A stretch of 9,898 nt of DNA from Myxococcales bacterium (lineage in GTDB: Bacteria; Myxococcota_A; UBA9160; SMWR01): NCBI GenBank assembly GCA_022572485.1, contig JACZVU010000092.1:1-9898 (forward strand). Direction: 5' to 3'. This document shows positions 1-5,528 of the stretch, in pieces. A model generated the notes under the pieces. The model did no database searches, was not told the DNA's origin, and was given only the letters and a program-made list of their open reading frames with translations. The translations under genes and the position numbers were made by a program. Within the stretch, counting starts at the first letter, position 1. Each line of letters starts with the position of its first letter.

Positions 1-12
1 TATCTGAGCCTG

Positions 13-705
13 ATGACCAATCACGACCCGGTTGTGGAACAGGCCAGTCACCGTGCGGACATGGATGTCACGGCGCTGATAGGACGAATTCGGCAGCTCG
101 AAGTGCTGTCCAAGGAGGCTACAGAGCAGATGGAATGGCTCTCACAACTTCAACGCGCCCTCGCCGTTGAGGTCCGATCCTCAATTGAATCGATCTCCCG
201 TGTCTCTCCAGCGACAGTCGATTCCAGCCGGATCGGGATCGCCAGCCACAGTGAGTTGGAGGATCCGCTGTTGACCATCGCGATCCCGTCTTACAACCGG
301 CCCGACAAACTCTCGCAGTGTTTGGCCAGTATCGAGATGGAAATTGAACGGCATGGGAGCCGGGTGGTTGAGGTAGTGATCACCGATGATCAGTCAACCA
401 CTCGGGAAACCGTTGAGATCGCCGTCGATTTCGCCGAAGAGGTTGCGGCCTACGCAGAGCAGGCTGAGTTCAACTATCCCATTCTGGTTGGCCAGGAAGA
501 CGCCATGGCCGTGGCCGAATCCACGGGTCTGCAGTTCATCGCAATGCCGTTTACGATGTTTATCTCGCGAAATGGCGAATTTCTCAGCGCCTACATCGGT
601 GAGCTGCATCGCAGCCATCTCGACGAGGTCAGCAGCATCTTAGGTCGCCTCGACAACGGTGCCATCACCACCGAGGACGCAAAAGCCGCACTCGAACTGC
701 TGTAG
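13..705 (+). CDS. Chimeric ORF: glycosyltransferase family 2 N-terminus joined to TlpA/thioredoxin-like C-terminus
   Basis: The 230-residue product joins two unrelated folds. Residues 1-80 are hydrophilic and probably helical/coiled-coil. Residues 86-129 are the start of a GT-A glycosyltransferase: LLTIAIPSYNRPDKL, then VVEVVITDDQST, where the TDD carries the nucleotide-sugar-binding aspartate. The rest of a GT2 domain (DXD, catalytic base) is missing. From about residue 135 the sequence reads as the C-terminal half of a TlpA/ResA-type redoxin: a YPILVG strand, then IAMPFTMFISRNGEFL with the cis-proline loop (MPFT), then a final helix. The redox CxxC half is absent. The frame is open through base 1, so the true start may lie upstream; no convincing ribosome site precedes ATG 13. 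Neither half should be functional. Most likely an assembly or amplification chimera. I am confident in both family calls, less in the biological reality of the ORF. Confidence 0.6.
   Translation: MTNHDPVVEQASHRADMDVTALIGRIRQLEVLSKEATEQMEWLSQLQRALAVEVRSSIESISRVSPATVDSSRIGIASHSELEDPLLTIAIPSYNRPDKLSQCLASIEMEIERHGSRVVEVVITDDQSTTRETVEIAVDFAEEVAAYAEQAEFNYPILVGQEDAMAVAESTGLQFIAMPFTMFISRNGEFLSAYIGELHRSHLDEVSSILGRLDNGAITTEDAKAALELL
385..450. other. Chimera junction 1 (glycosyltransferase to TlpA-like)
   Basis: Within this interval the encoded protein changes from GT2 (ending TDDQSTTRETVE) to TlpA-like (beginning about IAVDFAEEVAAYAEQ). The exact base cannot be fixed, because residues 130-142 could belong to either parent. 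The frame is kept across the join. Inferred from family content only. Confidence 0.55.
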
Positions 706-725
706 GAGTCCCCGCACGGTAAAAC

Positions 726-756
726 TTGCGCCAAAGTACTCGAAAAGGGTTAGAAT
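726..756 (+). promoter_or_regulatory. Candidate sigma-70 promoter upstream of the aroQ start
   Basis: In the 90-bp gap before ATG 796 there is TTGCGC (726-731) and TAGAAT (751-756, 5 of 6 matches to TATAAT), with a 19-bp spacer that is longer than ideal. A 7-bp inverted repeat, GCGCCAA (728-734) and TTGGCGC (756-762), brackets the spacer and the -10 box and could be an operator or chance. The gap is AT-richer than its surroundings (about 45-48% GC in the rows counted by hand). In gammaproteobacteria an aroQ-accB-accC operon promoter is expected here. Confidence 0.35.
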
Positions 757-795
757 TGGCGCCATCTTCGGCAAACTGGCTAATAACGAGACTAA

Positions 796-1725
796 ATGCC
801 CAGTTTTCTCCTCATCAATGGACCCAACCTGAACCTGCTCGGATCACGCGAGCCTGAGGTTTACGGTGCCACGAGCCTGGACGATATCGAGGAACGGGCG
901 AAATCACTGGCCACTGAGCTCGGCCATGAGCTCGAGTGTTATCAGTCGAATGCCGAACACGAATTAATCGACCGCGTGCAACAAGCCGCCACGGACAAGG
1001 TGAGTTTCATCATCCTGAACCCGGGCGCGTTCACTCACACGAGCATCGCACTTCGCGATGCGTTGCTCGCCGAAGAGGCAACGCGTCTGGTGGACATGGA
1101 GCACGTTCGGGAGGTTGCCATCGAGCGCGTCGAGCAGACCGCGATCGTCTTCATCGACGAGATCGACAAGGTGACCGGTGGTTCGAGCGACCGGGCCGGC
1201 GCGGATATCTCTCGGGAGGGTGTCCAACGCGACCTGCTTCCGATTGTCGAGGGCTCGACGGTTCAAACCAAGCACGGCCCGGTGAAGACGGATCACATCC
1301 TCTTTATCGCTGCAGGAGCTTTCCACGTCGTGAAGCCTTCGGACCTGATTCCCGAACTCCAGGGTCGATTCCCGATCCGGGTCGAACTCTCGAGCCTCAA
1401 CCGAGACGATTTTATTCGCATCCTAACGGAGCCCCAGAACTCGCTGGTTCTCCAGTACAGCGAGTTGCTGAAGACCGAAAATGTCGAACTCGATTTCAAA
1501 GAGGATGGGATCCACGCGATCGCGAGCTTTGCGGCGCTCGTGAACGAGCGAACGGACAACATCGGAGCGCGGCGACTGCATACGATCATGGAAAAGCTGC
1601 TGGAAGAGGTGAGCTTCGACGCGCCAGATCTTGGCGCGATTCGAATCACGATCGATGAAAAGTTCGTGCGCGACCGACTCGAAGATCTCGTTGAAGATGT
1701 AGACCTGTCGCGGTACATCTTGTGA
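796..1725 (+). CDS. aroQ'/'hslU: Chimeric ORF: type II 3-dehydroquinate dehydratase (AroQ) N-terminus joined to HslU ATPase C-terminal half
   Basis: Residues 1-91 are Aro[13 protein letters not shown], then REPEVYG with the active-site Arg and Tyr, [10 protein letters not shown], and [17 protein letters not shown]. The family is ~145-150 residues, and the part with the catalytic histidine (EVHLSN) is missing. From about residue 92 the protein is HslU, the AAA+ unfoldase of the HslUV protease: EEATRLVDM, Walker B FIDEIDK (119-125), [43 protein letters not shown], sensor-2 GARRLHT (257-263), and the C-terminal DLSRYIL that docks into HslV. HslU is normally ~440 residues; the N-terminal ~225, including the Walker A loop, are absent, so ATP binding should fail. 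ATG 796 is the natural AroQ start, with only a weak GAG at 788-790. The HslU part matches the genes to its right (hslU beside argB); the AroQ part does not. The confidence given is for both domain calls. Confidence 0.75.
   Translation: MPSFLLINGPNLNLLGSREPEVYGATSLDDIEERAKSLATELGHELECYQSNAEHELIDRVQQAATDKVSFIILNPGAFTHTSIALRDALLAEEATRLVDMEHVREVAIERVEQTAIVFIDEIDKVTGGSSDRAGADISREGVQRDLLPIVEGSTVQTKHGPVKTDHILFIAAGAFHVVKPSDLIPELQGRFPIRVELSSLNRDDFIRILTEPQNSLVLQYSELLKTENVELDFKEDGIHAIASFAALVNERTDNIGARRLHTIMEKLLEEVSFDAPDLGAIRITIDEKFVRDRLEDLVEDVDLSRYIL
1060..1078. other. Chimera junction 2 (AroQ to HslU)
   Basis: AroQ normally continues from RDALL into a stretch ending in EVHLSN. Here RDALLA runs directly into EEATRLVDM, which is HslU sequence preceding its Walker B motif. 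Both parents plausibly encode a similar short 'LLAEE'-like string here, so a short shared sequence could have caused the join. GC rises from about 56% (481-1080, my hand count) to 63-65% in the sampled HslU rows. Confidence 0.7.
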
Positions 1726-1768
1726 TGACCGCAGCCACATGAGTCCGTAGGGAGTCGAGAGGATCGAG

Positions 1769-3313
1769 ATGGCCGAAGAGTCAACCCGGGTACTCGTCGT
1801 TGACGGCGAGCGCTTTTTTCGAGAGGCAATTTGCGATGCGCTGCGAGACGCATCGATCGATTGCATCACCGCGGAGCGGGAAGAGGACGCCTTCGAGCTC
1901 GCCAGGCGGCCTGAGGTGGGCGTCGTCATCCTCGACCTCGGGATGCCCGGAGCCGGCAGCCTCGATCTATTGCGCAGGTTGGGCGCCGAGCGGCCCGGGT
2001 TGCGTGTGATCGTGCTTTCGGCGCAGCTGGATCACGATCGCGTACTCGATGCTCTGCGCATCGGAGTCTGTGACTATCTCGCGAAGCCGCTTCACAACGA
2101 AGAACTCGTGCTTGCGGTTCGTCGAGCCCTGTTGAGTTCGGGAATGCACGCGAGTTGGGAATCGCTCTGCTCACGACTCGCCGCGCTCGAAACCCAGTTG
2201 GCGGCATTGGCGAGTGAATCGGAAGCCGACGAGTCGGAATCTGCTCTCGCCGATCGAATGGCGCTCGCGGTGGCGGATGTACTCGACGTATCCAGGGCCT
2301 CGCTGATGCTCCTGGAAGGAGATTCTGGGCCGCTCCGGGTCGTCGGAGCAACGGGTTGCGATGTCGAACCGGCGGAAATGGATCCCGTGGAGATCGGATC
2401 GGGCGTGGCGGGCTGGGTACTCGACGAGGGCAGGGCTCTCGCCGTCTCGGATGTCGGCGAGCACAAACGCTTCGCGGGTCGAGTCGTCGATGGCCGGTAT
2501 CGATCGGGCGCGTTTGCGGTTGCTCCGATCAAGGGCGACGGAAAACCGATCGGTGTTCTGTGTGTGACAGAACGTGGAGACGGAGGCTCGTTTGGCTCCC
2601 AGGATCTCAGCCTGTTGCAAATTCTGGCGCTGCAGATTGGCCCGCTGATCGCGCGATTGCGGACCCGAGGTGAAACCAAAGCTGCGGCGGATGTGGACCG
2701 AAGCGAGCCCGAGCCGCAGCTCGTCGCAGGATCGACACCGATAGGTGTCCATGAGGACAAGGCTGGCGTTTCCGAAGACGCGGAGTTGGCCCGTGCCATC
2801 TGCGACGTGATCACCTCCGAGGTCGAGCCCGAACGGGTGATCAGTGCGTCGCTCGCGGTGGTTGCGACCGGAGTGCCGGCTGCTCCGGTTTCGCTCTACC
2901 TGCTTGGATCGAATGGCCGGGAGCTGATTCTCGAAAATCAATGTGAACGCGCCGGACATGCAGATCGGGAGAAGCTGCCGGTCGACTCTGGACTCACCGG
3001 TGTCGTGCTCCAAACCGGTCGACTGGTGGCAACAGATGCGCCCGATCGGGACCCCCGCTTCGATCCGGAGGTCGATACTCCTGAATGCGGTGCGGTCAGC
3101 CCCCTGCTCTGCGTTCCCGTTCGCTTTCGCAACAAGACAATGGGCGTGATGCGCGTGTTCCTGGAAACCGGAGTTCCCGCCTCCGCGCGAACTGGCGAAA
3201 TCCTCGCGGCAGCGATCTCGGCAGCCGTCCGAAACGCGCTCCTGTACCGCGGCCTGCTCGAATGCGTGGACGAGGTTGCAAAGGCTCGTCGCGAGCATCA
3301 GCCCCGGGTCTAG
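1769..3313 (+). CDS. Response regulator with REC domain and two GAF domains
   Basis: This 514-residue cytoplasmic protein has no signal peptide or membrane segment. Residues 5-122 are a CheY-like receiver: VLVVDGE, phospho-acceptor Asp56 in VVILDLGMPG, Ser84 in VLSA, Tyr103 and Lys106 in YLAKPL. The acidic pair that binds magnesium is D12-G13 instead of the usual two acids, though E14 follows. A helix (about 128-160) leads to GAF domain 1 (about 160-300: SLMLLEG, GSGVAGWVLDEGRALAVSDV, PIGVLCV). An acidic linker leads to GAF domain 2 (about 337-495: VSLYLLG, DSGLTGVVLQTGRLVATDAP, SPLLCVPVR). There is no DNA-binding, kinase or cyclase output domain, so it probably works by protein contacts or as a sensor integrator. 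GAGAGGA (1757-1763) sits 5 bases before ATG 1769. It lies 43 bp after 'hslU and may share its transcript. Ligand and partner are unknown. Confidence 0.85.
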   Translation: MAEESTRVLVVDGERFFREAICDALRDASIDCITAEREEDAFELARRPEVGVVILDLGMPGAGSLDLLRRLGAERPGLRVIVLSAQLDHDRVLDALRIGVCDYLAKPLHNEELVLAVRRALLSSGMHASWESLCSRLAALETQLAALASESEADESESALADRMALAVADVLDVSRASLMLLEGDSGPLRVVGATGCDVEPAEMDPVEIGSGVAGWVLDEGRALAVSDVGEHKRFAGRVVDGRYRSGAFAVAPIKGDGKPIGVLCVTERGDGGSFGSQDLSLLQILALQIGPLIARLRTRGETKAAADVDRSEPEPQLVAGSTPIGVHEDKAGVSEDAELARAICDVITSEVEPERVISASLAVVATGVPAAPVSLYLLGSNGRELILENQCERAGHADREKLPVDSGLTGVVLQTGRLVATDAPDRDPRFDPEVDTPECGAVSPLLCVPVRFRNKTMGVMRVFLETGVPASARTGEILAAAISAAVRNALLYRGLLECVDEVAKARREHQPRV

Positions 3314-3316
3314 GAG

Positions 3317-3340
3317 CGCATCCCTAAGGATGGGATTGCG
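3317..3340 (+). terminator. Hairpin just after the REC-GAF stop codon
   Basis: CGCATCCC (3317-3324) pairs with GGGATTGCG (3332-3340) to give 8 base pairs with one bulged T and a 7-base loop. It begins 3 bases after the stop codon. No T-run follows directly; the first T6 is at 3458-3463. It could be a rho-independent-like end, a 3' mRNA stabiliser, or a third degenerate copy of the hairpins that follow. Confidence 0.35.
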
Positions 3341-3343
3341 CGA

Positions 3344-3431
3344 CGCCGCAAGCGAATCCGCAGGATTCGCCCGCCAGGCGGCCGAACAGGCCCCGGCGCC
3401 GCAAGCGAATCCGAAGGATTCGCCCGCTAGG
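3344..3431. repeat. Tandem pair of REP-like 35-bp repeats, each with a perfect 8-bp hairpin
   Basis: The 35-bp unit at 3344-3378 recurs at 3397-3431 (53-bp period) with two differences: C/A at 3361/3414 and C/T at 3375/3428. Each copy holds the palindrome GCGAATCC-N3-GGATTCGC (3352-3370 and 3405-3423). The only loop difference is GCA versus GAA, so the stem is intact in both. It fills the gap between the response regulator and argB. The form matches bacterial REP/intergenic palindromic elements; roles in transcription ending or mRNA stability are inferred. The rest of the 180-bp gap (3314-3493) shows no gene and no clear promoter. Confidence 0.8.
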
Positions 3432-3493
3432 GGCTCGTGCCGCCGACGCCATTCGGGTTTTTTCGCCGAAGCACCTATGCTCGCGGGCTTCCG

Positions 3494-4345
3494 ATGAAGA
3501 CTCTGATCGACAAGGCTGAGGTGCTGATCGAAGCGTTGCCCTACATGCGGCGCTTCTACGATCAGACCATCGTGATCAAATACGGCGGGAGCGCGATGAG
3601 CGATCCCGACCTGCGCGCGTCGTTTGCGATCGACGTGGTCTTGCTCAAGTACATCGGGCTCCGTCCGGTGATCGTGCATGGTGGTGGACCGCAGATCGGC
3701 GAGACCCTGGTTCGGCTGGGCATCGAATCCAGCTTTGTCGATGGCCTTCGCATCACCGACGATGCGACGATGGAAGTCGTCGAGATGGTGCTGGGCGGAA
3801 AAGTCAACCCGGAAATCGTCGCGCTGATCGAGCAGGGTGGTGGGCGCGCGATCGGACTCACCGGTGGTGACGGTGGAATGATTCGGGTCACGAGACGCCT
3901 CCACGAAGATCGCAATCTCGGACGCGTCGGAGAAGTCGTCTCGGTTGACCCCGCGTCCATCGTGTCGGTCGCAGAGGCCGGCTTCGTACCCGTGATTGCT
4001 CCGATTGGGGTGGATGCAGACGGTGTTACCCACAACGTGAACGCCGATGATGCCGCGAGTGCGATTGCGTGTGCGCTACACGCCGAGAAATTCATCCTGC
4101 TGACGGACGTCGAAGGGATAAAGGACGCGGAAGGGCGCGTCGTCAGTAGGATCGGCGCGGAAGAGGCTCGCAAGCTGATCGAAGTCGGGACGGTCCGCGA
4201 AGGTATGATTCCAAAAGTTCGCTGTTGCATCGAAGCGTTGGAAGATGGAGTCTCCAGTGCGACGATTCTCGACGGCCGAGTGCTTCACGCGGTGCTCCTC
4301 GAGATCTTCACCGATGGTGGCGTCGGTACGCTGATCACGCGCTGA
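3494..4345 (+). CDS. argB: Acetylglutamate kinase (ArgB)
   Basis: ArgB phosphorylates N-acetyl-L-glutamate with ATP, the second step of arginine synthesis, in the cytoplasm. The 283-residue product has all amino-acid-kinase signatures: VIKYGGSAM (27-35, Lys29 for phosphate), VHGGGPQI (61-68), GLRITDDATMEVVEMVLGG (84-102), NVNADDAA (181-188), LLTDVEGI (202-209) and GMIPKV (237-242, the second conserved Lys). The N-terminal helix AEVLIEALPYMRRFYD precedes the core; such a helix is found in arginine-inhibited hexameric forms, so feedback control by arginine is likely. I chose ATG 3494 because homologues begin with similar sequence; an in-frame GTG at 3437 would add 19 unlikely residues. No strong ribosome site precedes it. 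The argF start lies one base after its stop, so the two are probably co-translated. Confidence 0.95.
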   Translation: MKTLIDKAEVLIEALPYMRRFYDQTIVIKYGGSAMSDPDLRASFAIDVVLLKYIGLRPVIVHGGGPQIGETLVRLGIESSFVDGLRITDDATMEVVEMVLGGKVNPEIVALIEQGGGRAIGLTGGDGGMIRVTRRLHEDRNLGRVGEVVSVDPASIVSVAEAGFVPVIAPIGVDADGVTHNVNADDAASAIACALHAEKFILLTDVEGIKDAEGRVVSRIGAEEARKLIEVGTVREGMIPKVRCCIEALEDGVSSATILDGRVLHAVLLEIFTDGGVGTLITR

Positions 4346-4346
4346 A

Positions 4347-5270
4347 ATGCCCAAGGACTTTGTCACACTCGCCGATTGGAGTGCCGAAGAGTTGCTCGCG
4401 CTGCTCGATCGCGCGAGAGAGTTGAAGGAGCTTCGCCAGCAGTCGAAGAGACATCAGACGTTGCCAGGTCGTGTGCTCGCGATGTTCTTCGAGAAACCTT
4501 CGCTACGGACGCACGTCACCTTCGAAGCGGGCATGACGCAGCTCGGAGGGCACGCGATCCTGCTTCGGCCCGAGCAGATCGGGGTCGGAACCCGGGAATC
4601 TCCGCAGGATGTCGCGAACAACCTTTCGCGTTGGGTCGATGGCATCGTCGCGCGAACCTTCAGCCACGCGTTGGTCGAGGAGTTCGCCCGGGTTGCGTGC
4701 ATCCCGGTGATCAATGGGCTCACGGATCTGCTTCATCCCTGTCAGGTCATGGCGGACCTCCAGACCATCGCCGAGAAGTGCGAGTTGAAGGACGCAGTCA
4801 TCACCTACCTGGGCGATGGCAACAACATGGCGAATTCGCTGACCCTCGGAGCGTCGATACTCGGTCTCGAACTGCGCCTCGCCACGCCCGCGAGCCACCG
4901 CCCCGCGCTGCACGTGAGACGTCGGGCCGACAAACTCGCTGCGGCGAGCGGAGCGAAGATCAGCTGGTCCGAAGACCCCATCGAAGCCGTTCGCGGAGCC
5001 AACTTCATCTACACCGACACTTGGACCAGCATGGGGCAAGAGGACGAGCGAGAATTCAGGAAGAAGATTTTTCAGCCCTACCAGCTGAACGCGGAACTCC
5101 TTGGGCGGAGTGAGAACGCTTACGTGATGCACTGCTTGCCCGCCCACCGCGGCGAAGAAATCACAGACGAAGTGCTCGACGGGGACCGAAGCCTCGTGCT
5201 CGTACAGGCCGAAAATCGACTTCATACCCAGAAGGCGATTCTCGAGCGTCTGCTCGGCGCCTCGATCTGA
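4347..5270 (+). CDS. argF: Ornithine carbamoyltransferase (ArgF)
   Basis: ArgF transfers the carbamoyl group from carbamoyl phosphate to ornithine, making citrulline. At 307 residues it is full length. Visible motifs are FEKPSLRTHVTFE with the carbamoyl-phosphate loop SLRT (52-55), HPCQ (130-133), GDGNNMANS (156-164, ornithine side), DTWTSMGQE (224-232, the SMG loop typical of ornithine enzymes) and HCLPAHRGEE (262-271, ornithine-binding Cys). The loop is S-L-R-T-H, against the common S-T-R-T-R or S-L-R-T-R; the final Arg-to-His change (His56) is unusual. N-acetyl- or N-succinyl-ornithine variants were considered, but the intact HCLP and SMG motifs favour the ordinary enzyme. The start is one base after the argB stop, which implies translational coupling. 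argD, often placed between argB and argF, is absent. Confidence 0.94.
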   Translation: MPKDFVTLADWSAEELLALLDRARELKELRQQSKRHQTLPGRVLAMFFEKPSLRTHVTFEAGMTQLGGHAILLRPEQIGVGTRESPQDVANNLSRWVDGIVARTFSHALVEEFARVACIPVINGLTDLLHPCQVMADLQTIAEKCELKDAVITYLGDGNNMANSLTLGASILGLELRLATPASHRPALHVRRRADKLAAASGAKISWSEDPIEAVRGANFIYTDTWTSMGQEDEREFRKKIFQPYQLNAELLGRSENAYVMHCLPAHRGEEITDEVLDGDRSLVLVQAENRLHTQKAILERLLGASI

Positions 5271-5279
5271 GGTGAATTC

Positions 5280-5303
5280 GCCCCGGTCAGACCGCGTCGG
5301 GGC
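5280..5303 (+). terminator. GC-rich hairpin after argF
   Basis: GCCCCG (5280-5285) pairs with CGGGGC (5298-5303) around a 12-base loop, 9 bases after the argF stop. There is no adjacent T-run (only TTTT at 5320-5323), so it is a weak candidate for the end of the argBF transcript. TTGACG (5304-5309) follows at once and would be a good -35 box, but I see no good -10 at the right distance. Confidence 0.4.
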
Positions 5304-5462
5304 TTGACGGCGTTCGCGCTTTTCGAATCTCGCTCGTTTCCGGGCGGCCCTTGCGCGAAGTTTTCGACTTCTTTCCCCGCGGGGGACTCCGATCGGTGCC
5401 GTGCGGCAGCCAGGTCGCGCAGGTCGGCGTCTCTTCAATGGGTTTTCGCCGTGACTCTCAGC

Positions 5463-5488
5463 TTTTCATGCCTGCAGACCGATGAAAA
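5463..5488. promoter_or_regulatory. Inverted repeat TTTTCAT / ATGAAAA upstream of the J-domain gene
   Basis: A perfect 7-bp inverted repeat, TTTTCAT (5463-5469) and ATGAAAA (5482-5488), is separated by 12 bases that include the palindrome CTGCAG (5472-5477). It lies 40 bases before ATG 5529 in an otherwise GC-rich gap. It could be a regulator site or an RNA hairpin. No known regulator is recognised. The rest of 5271-5528 shows no convincing gene, although the frame is open from TTG 5304. Confidence 0.3.
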
Positions 5489-5497
5489 CGGGTGCGG

Positions 5498-5525
5498 GGG
5501 TTCCTTTTGGACCCTGTGGGGGGGA
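5498..5525 (+). promoter_or_regulatory. Ribosome site and small hairpin that decide the J-protein start
   Basis: A G7A run (5518-5525) lies 3 bases before ATG 5529 and serves as a Shine-Dalgarno-like purine tract, supporting this start over TTG 5304. Just upstream, GGG-TCC (5498-5504, one bulged T) can pair with GGACCC (5509-5514) around TTTT. This compact hairpin abuts the ribosome site and might tune translation. Confidence 0.4.
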
Positions 5526-5528
5526 TCC

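Noticed and set aside
3344..3431. CRISPR array
   Set aside because: Only two copies with an 18-bp interval, each a short palindrome; no further repeats or cas genes.
3458..3463. T6 run as a rho-independent terminator before argB
   Set aside because: No stable GC-rich stem lies directly before it; the hairpins at 3352-3423 end more than 30 bases upstream.
3437..3493. A longer ArgB from GTG 3437
   Set aside because: The extra 19 residues are not like ArgB N-termini; ATG 3494 gives the usual start.
2171..4033. A 620-codon open frame on the minus strand across the regulator and argB
   Set aside because: It overlaps two well-supported genes and the repeat region, has no recognisable domain, and is of the kind that arises opposite GC-rich genes with strong third-position bias.
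4347..5270. N-acetylornithine or succinylornithine carbamoyltransferase instead of ArgF
   Set aside because: The HCLP and SMG motifs are those of ordinary ornithine carbamoyltransferases; the S-L-R-T loop alone is not enough.
4503..5438. A 311-codon minus-strand frame opposite argF
   Set aside because: A shadow of a clear argF gene; arginine-rich composition without domains.
5304..5528. A 75-codon N-terminal extension of the J-protein from TTG 5304
   Set aside because: No ribosome site at the TTG, the sequence is not protein-like compared with what follows, and ATG 5529 has a G-rich site and the expected family start.
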